From an uncultured Archangium sp. (GTDB lineage Bacteria > Myxococcota > Myxococcia > Myxococcales > Myxococcaceae): a stretch of 64,000 nucleotides of DNA. Where the stretch lies: contig CAIVGN010000072.1 in the NCBI GenBank assembly GCA_903905455.1, positions 1 through 64,000 of the forward strand. Reading direction: 5' to 3'. The translations under genes and the position numbers were made by a program. Each line of letters opens with the position of its first letter. Within the stretch, counting starts at the first letter, position 1. This document shows positions 17,101 through 24,000 of the stretch, one piece after another. The notes below the pieces were generated by a model, which worked only from the letters and a program-made list of their open reading frames with translations, ran no database searches and was not told the origin of the DNA.

Positions 17101-17855
17101 CCACCTACGAGCGCCACGCGCAGGCCGCGCAGGCGAAGGGCCAGACGGGCATCAGCCTGTTCGACTCCATCCGCATGCAGGGCGAGATGCGCCAGGTCAG
17201 CTCGCCGCAGTACCAGGACCGGTCGGCCGGCCAGGCGCTCAACGCGCTCGCGGCGGGCAACAAGGCCCCGGGCTCCATCAGCGGGCAGGAGATGGCGCAG
17301 ACCATCCTCCGCGCCACGCAGGACCCCGACAACCAGGCCGCGGGCCGGGAATTCAAGGACGTCGCCAAGTTCGTGAAGGAGAACGAGCAACTGCTCTCGC
17401 CCGAGGCGAAGCGTGCCTTCGCGGTCTACGAGAAGGCCGCCCAGGCCGCGCAAGCGAAGGGACAGACGGGCATCGGCGGCAACGAGTGGAGCCGGATGAC
17501 CACCGACCTGGACCGGGTCTCGCAGCCCGGCTACCAGGACAGCAGCGCGGCGGCGGCCTTGAAGACGCTCACGGCGAACAACAAGACGCCGGGGTCAATC
17601 AGCGCCACCGAGCTGCGCAACGCCATCTTGAACGGCACGCGCGACGTCGATGGCCAGGCCGCGGGGAGGGAGTTCTCCGACTTCGCGAAGTTCGTGAAGG
17701 AGAACGAGCCACTCCTCTCGCCGGCCGCGAAGAAGGTGTTCGCGGTGTACGAGCAGGCCGCGAAGGCCGCGCAGGCGAAGGGGCAGACCGGCATCAGCGC
17801 ACAGGACTACGCGCGCATGTCCCGGGAGATGGTGGTGCTCTCGCTGTTCAAGTGA
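14106..17855 (+). CDS. Ten-repeat protein with degenerate EF-hand-like loops
   Basis: A 1249-residue protein with no signal peptide and no recognised enzyme domain. Ten repeats of ~104-107 residues are arranged five, then a ~175-residue Pro/Gln/Leu/Gly-rich insert (nt ~15745-16270), then five. Each repeat has NxxPGSISGKEM, then TxDxDNQAAGxEF, then FVKENxxLLSPEAKKAFAVYE and AAQAKGQTGI. The first loop keeps Gly-6, Ile-8 and Glu-12 of an EF-hand but lacks the acidic positions 1/3/5; the second keeps Asp-3, Asp-5 and Glu-12. Each unit thus looks like a degenerate EF-hand pair (inference). Start 14106 was chosen because MTKIQQ begins the protein-like sequence. Function, location and partners are unknown. 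A copy of the last ~80 bp occurs at 19907-19990. Confidence 0.8.
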   Translation: MTKIQQRSTQPATTKHAPRGPERLDASAATALAQLSKANPGQGSISGKEMAEAILNATKDPDNQAAGKEFTTIKNWVKTHGDKLSPEAKKVFEVYSREANKALAAGQTGIDFRVFNSMQREMMSVARPRYQDVSAGKALTALAAANGKPGSISGKEMMDAIIKGTKDLDGHSGTTEFADVSRFVKENAQLLSPEAKKVFDVYAKQAKAAGSKGLTADAFSRMARDMLRAAQPHYQDLSAGAQLTALAANNAGPGSISGKEMMEAIVKGTADLDGQSTKAEFNDIAKFVKENEHLLSPEAKAAFGVYEKAVKGAKNGALGLKDFMKMQGDLAKVAAPKRADSSMGASLDALAAGNKEPGSISGRELSLAIMRGAADADNQAAGAEFRDVAKFVKENAQLLSPEAKAAFAVYQQHATAAQARGQTGLSTREFMAMGLEMQRVGAPRYGDQSAAQALNTLAAGNKTPGSISGREMEVAITHGIKDLDGQAAGTEFADIAKFVKENARLLSPQAKATFAVYEKYAKAAQAKGQTGINQGDMWRMQLEMRGVNPPFQPFQNPLSQLGSLFQGPVSQPQLGAGIQNALDGLQNTFGQLGALMPGLPNFGGAQNQLAQLGNTLAEQAMVGLGQSLVDGLNNVFISLTGAPAGEKDPLHLGEALADFNRQMHDLFGGGGAGTGASVIPPWKNQAPVMNGQPPRSGNTGIVPPWLVRPRPFLPRPDAGATAAVNQLLENNPKPGSISGKEMTEAIIKGTADLDNQAAGTEFAAFKKLVDAHPALLSPEAKKAFAVYEQHARAAQARGQSGLGLGEYTRMQLEMRAVSGPAWADVGAGKQLEALAAGNKAPGSISGKEMMDAIIQGTVDHDNQAAGREYRDIAKFVKENEPLLSPEAKKAFAVYEQHAKAAQARGQTGIDVRDFMRMELQMANVSRPAYLDTSAAQVLTQLGKDNPKPGSISGTEMTEAILQATRDPDNQAAGREYQDIAKFVKENEPLLSPEAKRAFATYERHAQAAQAKGQTGISLFDSIRMQGEMRQVSSPQYQDRSAGQALNALAAGNKAPGSISGQEMAQTILRATQDPDNQAAGREFKDVAKFVKENEQLLSPEAKRAFAVYEKAAQAAQAKGQTGIGGNEWSRMTTDLDRVSQPGYQDSSAAAALKTLTANNKTPGSISATELRNAILNGTRDVDGQAAGREFSDFAKFVKENEPLLSPAAKKVFAVYEQAAKAAQAKGQTGISAQDYARMSREMVVLSLFK
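14205..17850 (+). repeat. Ten ~320-bp coding tandem repeats, interrupted once
   Basis: The GGCTCCATCTCC-like landmark of each unit falls at about 14232, 14553, 14865, 15177, 15500, then 16309, 16630, 16950, 17271 and 17593, a period of 312-323 bp. The array is broken by ~530 bp of non-repeat coding sequence between units five and six. Confidence 0.85.
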
Positions 17856-17871
17856 AGCGCGCGTGAGCGAG

Positions 17872-17900
17872 GCGTGGGTGGCTCCGAGGGTCACCCACGC
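17872..17900 (+). terminator. Terminator-like hairpin after the ten-repeat gene
   Basis: GCGTGGGTG (17872-17880) and CACCCACGC (17892-17900) form a perfect 9-bp stem with an 11-nt loop, 17 nt after the stop codon. Imperfect pairing extends outward. There is no T-tract. Confidence 0.55.
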
Positions 17901-18023
17901 TGCTCGCACCGGGCGTCCCGGCGCACGCGTGTTGGAGCGGGCAGGCGCCTTCATCGTTGTTTCGGTCTGCCCCTGGACCATTCTCGACGTGCGCTGATCG
18001 GCGGGCTCTGCCAGCCTCCAGCG

Positions 18024-19517
18024 GTGCGCGTACTGCTGAGGTTGGGACTGATGTTGGGACTGTTGTCGGGCTGTACCGCTGGCGTCATCGGCGGCCACGA
18101 CTCGGGACACCCAGACCCCACCGCTGACTCGGGAACGCCCTCTACGGACGCAGGCGTCCTCGTCACGGATGCGGGACAGCCCACCATCGATGCGGGCACG
18201 AGTGACGCCGGGGCGCGCGTCGACGCGGGGATCCCGACCGAGGTGATGCCGCCCCCCCTCCCCTGCACGAAGACCGTCGGCACGGGCTCAGGCCAGGTCG
18301 ACATTCAGCAGGCTGCGCTGAGCCTCGTGGACGACGACGTGGTCTGCGTTCGCGGCGGAACGTACGAATCGATCAACATCGCGAACATCACCGCCAGCGT
18401 CGGGCATCGGATCACGATTCAGAACGACGGCGTGGTGACCTTCGGCGGAACGTCAGGCGGCAACGCACTGACCCGCGTGACCATCACCGGCACGGGCACC
18501 GGAGCGACGCCCACGGCCAACGGCTTTCAGTTCAAGAACATCGCGTACCGCGCGCTGCAGATCGACGGCACGGTGCACTCGCTCACCCTGCAGTACCTCG
18601 ATTTCGAGAACGTCGCGGACTACACGATCTACTTCGGTGGTGATGCTCAGGTGTTCGACGGCACCGACGCGACTGCGCTGTCGGAGCTCAAGGTCCTCCA
18701 CTGCCGCGCCAAGAACTTCGGCGGCGCGTTCCTCCAACTGACCGGAGGCGCCACTGGCAGCACTCTGACTGGCATCGCCACGGGCACCGAGGTCGCGTGG
18801 AACACGCTGACCGACACGCCGTCGAGCAACTACCCCGTGTACCTGGGCAACGCGTTCGGCGTGAACGTGCACCACAACGTCTTCAGCGGCCTCTCCCTCC
18901 AACTCGCGCAACACAACGGAATGGTGTTCCTGAACGGCGATGGGCAGGTTCACCACAACTTCTTCCGCAACTACCTGGGCGAAGGCATCCGGCTGTGGCC
19001 GTACAGCTGGGGGCAGGTCGGCCGCATCGACGTCTTTGGCAACGTCTTCCTCGAGTCGATGAAGTACTCGCCCGTCGAGGTGCAGGCCTTCACGGCCGAC
19101 GTCACGCGCAACGCGCACACCCACTTCACCAACGTGCGGATCTTCAACAACACCGCCGGCAACATCAACCTGCAGACCCTGCTGCCCAACAACTACACGA
19201 TGTGGGTCGCGGGCCTCGTCGACACCTACGACTTCGAGGGAGGCACGGTGGAGATCACCAACAACCTCGTCTTCAACGTCCAGATGCAGAAGGACAACAA
19301 CCCCATCGTGAACCTCGAAGGCGCCGGCGTTCCGACCTCGAGCCACAACCTCTACTTCGCGACGTCGGCCCAGGCCGGGCTCGTAGACGAAGTCAGCGTG
19401 AGACTCGCGACCGGTTCGGCCGCCATCGGAGCCGGCGTGGCGGTGTCGGGACTCGGCCTCGACTTCTACGGAGCCCCGTATCCATCACCGCCCGACGTCG
19501 GGGCCGTCGCGTACTGA
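18024..19517 (+). CDS. Parallel beta-helix surface lipoprotein
   Basis: About 497 residues from a GTG start (VRVLLRLGLMLGLLSGC). The lipobox LLSGC is followed by a linker rich in Asp-Ala-Gly, then a right-handed beta-helix domain with PbH1-style turns: HRITIQNDGVVTFGG, VHHNVFSGLSLQ, HNGMVFLNGDGQVHHNFF, NVRIFNNTAG, VEITNNLVFN. Proteins of this fold often bind or cleave acidic polysaccharides, but I see no lyase catalytic signature. It ends DVGAVAY, the usual end of secreted beta-helix proteins. It lies between the ten-repeat gene and a displaced copy of that gene's tail, so it may be a later insertion. Confidence 0.75.
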   Translation: MRVLLRLGLMLGLLSGCTAGVIGGHDSGHPDPTADSGTPSTDAGVLVTDAGQPTIDAGTSDAGARVDAGIPTEVMPPPLPCTKTVGTGSGQVDIQQAALSLVDDDVVCVRGGTYESINIANITASVGHRITIQNDGVVTFGGTSGGNALTRVTITGTGTGATPTANGFQFKNIAYRALQIDGTVHSLTLQYLDFENVADYTIYFGGDAQVFDGTDATALSELKVLHCRAKNFGGAFLQLTGGATGSTLTGIATGTEVAWNTLTDTPSSNYPVYLGNAFGVNVHHNVFSGLSLQLAQHNGMVFLNGDGQVHHNFFRNYLGEGIRLWPYSWGQVGRIDVFGNVFLESMKYSPVEVQAFTADVTRNAHTHFTNVRIFNNTAGNINLQTLLPNNYTMWVAGLVDTYDFEGGTVEITNNLVFNVQMQKDNNPIVNLEGAGVPTSSHNLYFATSAQAGLVDEVSVRLATGSAAIGAGVAVSGLGLDFYGAPYPSPPDVGAVAY

Positions 19518-19542
19518 GGACGCAGCCGCAACCGCAGGGGTG

Positions 19543-19674
19543 ATGGAACTCGAGGCAGGCATGCCGCCGCTCGAACCACCTCCCTGGCGGACCGTCGAGC
19601 ACCCGTTTCTGCTGCGCTGGCGAGACACGAGCAGCGGCGGATGGATGTTCCTCGGGCGGGTCGTCACGCCCTGA
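19543..19674 (+). pseudogene. Isolated 3' gene tail or tiny ORF (43 aa)
   Basis: An ATG-to-TGA frame of 43 codons reads protein-like (WRTVEHPFLLRWRD, GGWMFLGRVVTP) but has no ribosome-binding site and resembles the C-terminal end of a larger protein. Its stop lies 13 nt before an inverted-repeat element. I do not recognise the parent gene. It is one of several 3'-only fragments in this intergenic zone. Confidence 0.35.
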
Positions 19675-19687
19675 GCGCGGACAGGCG

Positions 19688-19737
19688 CACCTGGGTTGAT
19701 CCGTGCCTGCCCTGACCGTCATGAATCAACCCGAGTG
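19688..19737. repeat. 50-bp inverted-repeat element, copy 2
   Basis: CACCTGGGTTG (19688-19698) and CAACCCGAGTG (19727-19737), spacer exactly 28 nt. Both arms are identical to copy 1, but the spacer sequence is unrelated. It sits between two convergent gene tails, 13 nt after the + strand stop at 19674 and 10 nt before the - strand stop at 19748. Confidence 0.75.
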
Positions 19738-19747
19738 CGAACCGGAA

Positions 19748-19837
19748 TCAGTACGGGTTGCCGAACCCCATCACGAAGTCCCAACCGCGCGTCTCTTCCC
19801 AGACGCCATCGCTTCCGGCCCCTGCGTGTTGCCCTCG
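19748..19837 (-). pseudogene. Isolated 3' gene tail ending GWDFVMGFGNPY
   Basis: Reading leftward, the frame gives AGSDGVWEETRGWDFVMG followed by FGNPY and a TGA at 19748-19750, which looks like a genuine protein C-terminus. Upstream the frame degenerates with no start. The parent gene is not in this window. It converges on the inverted-repeat element at 19688-19737. Confidence 0.4.
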
Positions 19838-19906
19838 AGAAGTGAAGGAAGATCACCCCCCACAAACCGCAGGAGGAACGACAGGAGGAACCAGAGCAGC
19901 ACCAGC

Positions 19907-19990
19907 AGGGCCGCGCAGGCGGAGGGCCAGACCGACATCTACGTGAAGGACGACGCGCGCATGTCCCGCTCGGAGGTCGTCTTCCCAGCG
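19907..19990 (+). pseudogene. Diverged copy of the 3' end of the ten-repeat gene
   Basis: The + strand encodes RAAQAEGQTDIYVKDDARMS followed by RSEVV, matching the end of the ten-repeat protein (AAQAKGQTGISAQDYARMS then REMVV); by eye about 16 of 24 residues agree. It is closest to the last repeat unit, not to an internal one. Only ~80 bp is matched. The beta-helix gene lies between the intact gene and this copy. Confidence 0.6.
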
Positions 19991-20147
19991 GCGATGTGGG
20001 CCAAGCCGGGGAAGCGTGCGCCGAGGCGACGGGTCAATGACCCTGACTGACGCCTGTCGGCGACCCACCAGGACGCGAGCGGTTCAGAGCGCTTAGCGGC
20101 GGCGCAAGGACTGCACGATGGGCAAACTCCCCCCGCCGGAGTTCCCC

Positions 20148-22187
20148 ATGAAACACCTGGTGATGTGTACGTGCAGCGCGCTGGCGCTGTTCGCGTGTGG
20201 TCCCGAGTCGTTCCCCGCGAGCGCTGGCGAGCCCGAGGTCCCGGCTTCGGCTTCGACGAACGGGCGGATCATCGTCCAGTTCCGCGACCCCACGGCGAGC
20301 GCGACCCGCAAAGTGGCGCAGACCGAGAGCGAGCGGAAGAGTGCGCTGCTCGCGGCGGAGCCGAGCCTGGAGCTGGTGTGGCTGCTCGAACAGCTCCCGA
20401 TGATCGTGGTGAAGACGACAGACGCGGCGGCCCTCGAGCGCCTGCGCGCCAACCCCGAGGTCGAGGCGATCTTCGAGGACCGCGAGTACGAGTCGAGCGA
20501 CGTCTCGAGCTACGCGTACATCGGCCAGGCCACCGCGAAGGACGCGGGCGTCACCGGGGCCGGCACTGCGGTCGCGGTGCTCGACACCGGCCTCAACTAC
20601 CTCGACCCGACCTTCGGTGGCTGCACCGCGCCGGGCGTGGGGACGGGCTGTCGCGTGGTGGCCGCGCGCGACTTCGCGACCGACGACGGACAGCTCGACT
20701 CGTTCGGGCACGGCACCAACGTGGCGGGCATCGTCAGCGGCCTCGCGCCGGGGGCGAAGCTGATTGGGCTCGACGTGTTCGGCGCGACGGGAACCGCGAG
20801 CTCGTCCGACATCATCGCGGCCATCGACTGGGTGATTTCCCAGCGCGCGACCTGGAACGTGGTGGCCATCAACCTGAGCCTCGGCGGCGGGCTCTCGACC
20901 CTCTCCTGCCCTGGCGACGTGTTCGCGGCGCCGCTGCAGCGGGCGCGCACGGCCGGCATCCTCCCCGCGGTGGCGGCGGGCAACAACGCGAACGCCACGT
21001 CGCTGTCGTCGCCCGCCTGCGTGCCGGCGGCGGTCTCGGTGGGCGCCGTCTACGACTCGTCGGTCGGTTCGCTCACCACCAGCGTGTGCAGCGACGCGAC
21101 CACCGCGGCGGGCCAGGTGGCGTGCTTCTCGAACTCCACCGCGTGGATGACGTTGTGGGCGCCGGGCGTATCCATCGACGCCGCGGGTTGGAACATGTCG
21201 GGCACCTCGCAGGCCACGCCGCACGTCGCGGGCGCCATCGCCTTGCTCGCCCAGCGCTACCCGCAGGATACGGCCGAGGTCCGCGTCTCGCGGTTGGTGA
21301 CCAGCGCGCCGACGACGCGTGACGCGCGCAACGGGGCGACGCGGCCGAGGCTTTCGGTGCCGTCGATGCTGGCGGGGTGCTCGGTGGACGTGGCTCCGCG
21401 CGCGGCGACGCTCACCCCGGGTGCGGGCGTGGCGACCTTCACCATCACCGCGGGCACGGGCTGCGCGTGGACGCTCGGCGGCGTGCCCACCTGGGCGACC
21501 GCGAGCGCGGTGTCCGGCAGTGGGACCACGACCGTTCGCCTCACCGCGACGGCGAACACCAGCGTGGCGAGGAGCGCGACGATGACCCTGGCGGGCGGGC
21601 TGTTCTCGCTCACGCAAGCCGAAGACACGGTGGCACCGGCCGGCACCCTCACCCTGCCTGCGCTGACGAACACGGTGACGGTGGTGACCACGGTGGCGGC
21701 GACCGACGCGGTGGGCGTCACCCACGTGTGCGTGAGCACCACCTCGCCGTGCCCGAGCACCGGGTGGATCGCCTTCACCACGAAGCCCACGGTGGTGTTG
21801 CCCACCGGGGACGGAACGAAGACGGTGTACGCGTGGTTCCGCGACGGGCGCGGCAACGTGTCGGCGGCGGCGAGCGGGAGCCTCAAGCTCGACGCCACCG
21901 CGCCGGTCAACGGCACGCTCACGGGCACGGCGGCCAGCGGCGTGATTCGACTCGCGTGGAGCGGCTTCAGCGACGCCACCTCGGGCATCGCGAAGTACCG
22001 GGTGATGCAGGCGACGACGGCGACGGCCCCGGCGGCGGGCTGTGCGGGGACGGCGCTCATCGAGACCACCGCCCTCACCTTCAGCGTCGCGGCGGCCGCG
22101 GGCCAGGTGCGCAGCTACCGGGTGTGCGCGGTCGACGCGGCCGGAAACTCCTCGGCCGGCGCCATCGTCTCGCTCATCGGGAAGTGA
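20148..22187 (+). CDS. Subtilisin-family (S8) secreted protease with BACON- and Fn3-like domains
   Basis: A 679-residue lipoprotein protease (lipobox LALFACGP, Cys ~14). An inhibitor-I9-like propeptide (~residues 30-110) precedes the S8 catalytic domain with Asp in AVLDTGLNY, His in FGHGTNVAG, the oxyanion Asn in AAGNNANAT and Ser in SGTSQATPH. After it come a BACON-like domain (ATFTITAGTGCAWTLGG, RSATMTLAGGLFSL) and a fibronectin-type segment with LDATAPVNG. ATG 20148 is preferred over 20118 because it has a CGGAG site and begins the signal peptide MKHLVMCTCSALALF. Likely role: extracellular or surface protein degradation, typical of predatory myxobacteria (inference). Confidence 0.9.
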   Translation: MKHLVMCTCSALALFACGPESFPASAGEPEVPASASTNGRIIVQFRDPTASATRKVAQTESERKSALLAAEPSLELVWLLEQLPMIVVKTTDAAALERLRANPEVEAIFEDREYESSDVSSYAYIGQATAKDAGVTGAGTAVAVLDTGLNYLDPTFGGCTAPGVGTGCRVVAARDFATDDGQLDSFGHGTNVAGIVSGLAPGAKLIGLDVFGATGTASSSDIIAAIDWVISQRATWNVVAINLSLGGGLSTLSCPGDVFAAPLQRARTAGILPAVAAGNNANATSLSSPACVPAAVSVGAVYDSSVGSLTTSVCSDATTAAGQVACFSNSTAWMTLWAPGVSIDAAGWNMSGTSQATPHVAGAIALLAQRYPQDTAEVRVSRLVTSAPTTRDARNGATRPRLSVPSMLAGCSVDVAPRAATLTPGAGVATFTITAGTGCAWTLGGVPTWATASAVSGSGTTTVRLTATANTSVARSATMTLAGGLFSLTQAEDTVAPAGTLTLPALTNTVTVVTTVAATDAVGVTHVCVSTTSPCPSTGWIAFTTKPTVVLPTGDGTKTVYAWFRDGRGNVSAAASGSLKLDATAPVNGTLTGTAASGVIRLAWSGFSDATSGIAKYRVMQATTATAPAAGCAGTALIETTALTFSVAAAAGQVRSYRVCAVDAAGNSSAGAIVSLIGK

Positions 22188-22203
22188 GGCGGAGGCAACG
22201 CGC

Positions 22204-23169
22204 TCACAGCACCACGACGGCCTTGCCGCGCACCTGGCCGGCCGTCATGGCGCGGATCGCCTCTGGGGCCTGGGCCAGCGAGTACGTCGTCCCCACGGAG
22301 GGCATCACCTGCCCCGAATCGATGAGCTGCGTCAGCTCCACCAGGTCGTCCCGGTTCACCAACCCGAGGATCCACTTGAAGCTCTGGCGCGCGAACAGGA
22401 ACGCGAACACCGCGCGCAGGGAGCGGCCCAGCGGGCCGAACCAGCGCCCCCCGCCTTCCCCGCCGACGAGGGCGAAGGTGCCCGTGGGCGTGAGCGCGCG
22501 GCGGATGATGCCCAGCGGGCGATTGCCAGCCGTGTCGATGATGACGTCGTAGCGCCGGGCGCCCGCGCTGAAGTCCTCGCGGGTGTAGTCGATGACGTGC
22601 GTCGCGCCGAGCGAGCGCACCAGCTCGAGCTTCGAGGTGCTGCACACCCCGGTGACCTCCGCGCCCAGCGCCTTCGCCATTTGCACCGCGAAGCTGCCGA
22701 CGCCGCCGCCGGCCCCGATGACGAGCACCTTCTGGCCCGCCTTCACCTTCGCCGCGCGCACCGCCGTGAGCGCGGTCGTCGCCGAGATGGGCACCGCCGC
22801 CGCCTGGGCGAAGGAGAGGTTCTTCGGCTTGACCCAGAGCGTGCGCGCCTGGGCGATGGCCAGCTCGGCGAACGACCCCCCGCAGGTGCCGAACACCTCG
22901 TCACCCGTCTTGAAGTCCTTCACGTTCGCGCCGACCGACTCGACGATGCCCGCGACCTCGAGGCCCCGCACCGGGTTGCTCGGCTTGCGCAGCCCGAACG
23001 CGAGCCGCCCGATGAGCGGGAGCCCGGTCATCAAGTGCCACACGCCGAAGTCGACGCCCGCCGCCTGCACGCGCAGCCGCACGTCGTCGAGCCCCAGCGC
23101 CGGCGCCTCGACCTCGCGCAACTGCAACACGTCGGGGGAGCCGTACACGTCTTGAACGATGGCTTTCAT
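22204..23169 (-). CDS. NAD(P)H-dependent MDR family oxidoreductase (quinone reductase-like)
   Basis: A 321-residue zinc-independent medium-chain dehydrogenase/reductase. It has the GroES-like N-terminal half (GLDDVRLRVQAAGVDFG, GLEVAGIVESVG) and a Rossmann fold with GAGGGVGSFAVQMAKALGAE. The catalytic zinc Cys/His set of alcohol dehydrogenases is absent, which fits the quinone oxidoreductase/enoyl reductase branch. ATG 23169 is chosen over 23175 because GAGGA lies at correct spacing for it. It lies downstream of the XRE pair with an 88-nt gap and could be in its operon. Confidence 0.85.
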   Translation of the reverse strand: MKAIVQDVYGSPDVLQLREVEAPALGLDDVRLRVQAAGVDFGVWHLMTGLPLIGRLAFGLRKPSNPVRGLEVAGIVESVGANVKDFKTGDEVFGTCGGSFAELAIAQARTLWVKPKNLSFAQAAAVPISATTALTAVRAAKVKAGQKVLVIGAGGGVGSFAVQMAKALGAEVTGVCSTSKLELVRSLGATHVIDYTREDFSAGARRYDVIIDTAGNRPLGIIRRALTPTGTFALVGGEGGGRWFGPLGRSLRAVFAFLFARQSFKWILGLVNRDDLVELTQLIDSGQVMPSVGTTYSLAQAPEAIRAMTAGQVRGKAVVVL

Positions 23170-23257
23170 GGTCATTCCTCTTTCAGGGCTGCGTTTGGGT
23201 GTGGCTCCGCCAGTGGCCGCACCGGCGAAGGTTCAACGGTTCGGGTTGATCAGGGGA

Positions 23258-23470
23258 TCAGTCCGGGTACTGAAACACCGCGTCGAGCGGGACCTTGAAG
23301 ACCCGCGCGATCTGGAAGGCCATCTCGAGCGTCGGCGAATAGCGCCCCTGCTCGATGGCGATGACGGTCTGGCGCGTGACGCCCAGGCGCGTGGCGAGGT
23401 CGGCCTGCGTCATCTCTTGATGCGCGAAGCGGAGCGCACGGATGCTGTTGGTGACCCTGGTGACGGTCAC
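23258..23470 (-). CDS. Small XRE-type helix-turn-helix regulator
   Basis: A 70-residue stand-alone HTH protein starting at GTG (VTVTRVTNSIRALRF). The HTH is MTQADLATRLGVTRQTVIAI, followed by EQGRYSPTLEMAFQIARVF and KVPLDAVFQYPD. This compact type (YozG-like) is usually encoded with a small membrane protein, as here: its GTG overlaps the stop of the membrane-protein gene by 4 nt. Likely autoregulates the pair from the AT-rich promoter at about 23900-23960. Confidence 0.88.
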   Translation of the reverse strand: MTVTRVTNSIRALRFAHQEMTQADLATRLGVTRQTVIAIEQGRYSPTLEMAFQIARVFKVPLDAVFQYPD

Positions 23471-23892
23471 TGCGGCAACCCTCGACGGTAGGCGATGAGT
23501 CGCGCGGACGAACCCACGAGGGCCGAGAGCACGAAGCCCAGGTAGAGCGTGTTGGCGATCCAGAAGTACTTCGCCTCCGCCATGGTCAGCAGCAGCGCCA
23601 CGACGCCGCCAATGACGATGAACGACTGGCCCATCAAGATGCCGAAGCGGTCGATGTCGCGATCGCGCTGGTCCTTCTCGCGGGCCTCCTTCGGCTCGAG
23701 CGCCGACAACACCGTCTGACCGACGATGCCGGCGACGATGGCCCCGCCGATGGTCCAGAGCATGGGGGCCGCGTAGGCCACCTCCACCAGCGGGACGCCC
23801 TGGGCCCGCGAGAGCACGAGGGCCGCGTAGACCCCGAAGCCCAGCGCAGAGACCACGAGGAAAATCAGGGTGTTCTTCTCGGTGAATGTCAT
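23467..23892 (-). CDS. Four-helix membrane protein paired with XRE regulator (DUF2178-like)
   Basis: A 141-residue protein from ATG 23892 (MTFTEKNTLIFLVV). Four hydrophobic segments are visible, with a charged loop (KEAREKDQRDRDIDRFG) between the second and third. The size, layout and HTH partner resemble DUF2178-type proteins, whose function is unknown; a role in sensing membrane state through the HTH protein is a common guess. Transcribed from the AT-rich region just upstream. Confidence 0.7.
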   Translation of the reverse strand: MTFTEKNTLIFLVVSALGFGVYAALVLSRAQGVPLVEVAYAAPMLWTIGGAIVAGIVGQTVLSALEPKEAREKDQRDRDIDRFGILMGQSFIVIGGVVALLLTMAEAKYFWIANTLYLGFVLSALVGSSARLIAYRRGLPQ

Positions 23893-23905
23893 GTTTACCA
23901 GCCTC

Positions 23906-23960
23906 GATGTCAAATTTACCTGACACGCCATGATGTAAATAGGAGCAGACATCATGTCAA
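23906..23960 (-). promoter_or_regulatory. AT-rich promoter/operator with nested inverted repeats
   Basis: Two overlapping perfect inverted repeats occur in this unusually AT-rich stretch: CATGATGT (23929-23936) with ACATCATG (23949-23956), and ATTTAC (23914-23919) with GTAAAT (23935-23940). On the - strand a TTGACA hexamer (23955-23960) gives a candidate -35; the -10 is poor. Likely the binding region of the adjacent XRE protein. Confidence 0.5.
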
Positions 23961-24000
23961 GAGAACTTAACACCAACTCGCGGTCAGGACCGGCTGGCGC

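Larger units (their letters stand above)
19518..20147. other. Gene-poor fossil zone 1
   Basis: This 630-bp gap between the beta-helix and subtilisin genes holds no intact gene. It contains a 43-codon + strand tail (19543-19674), the 50-bp inverted-repeat element (19688-19737), a - strand tail (19748-19837), and the displaced end of the ten-repeat gene (19907-19990), all 3' ends. The last ~100 bp before the protease is unremarkable. Confidence 0.6.

Noticed and set aside
14100-17453. A 1117-codon antisense frame over the ten-repeat gene
   Set aside because: It simply mirrors the repeats of the coding strand in Leu/Arg-rich shadow sequence.
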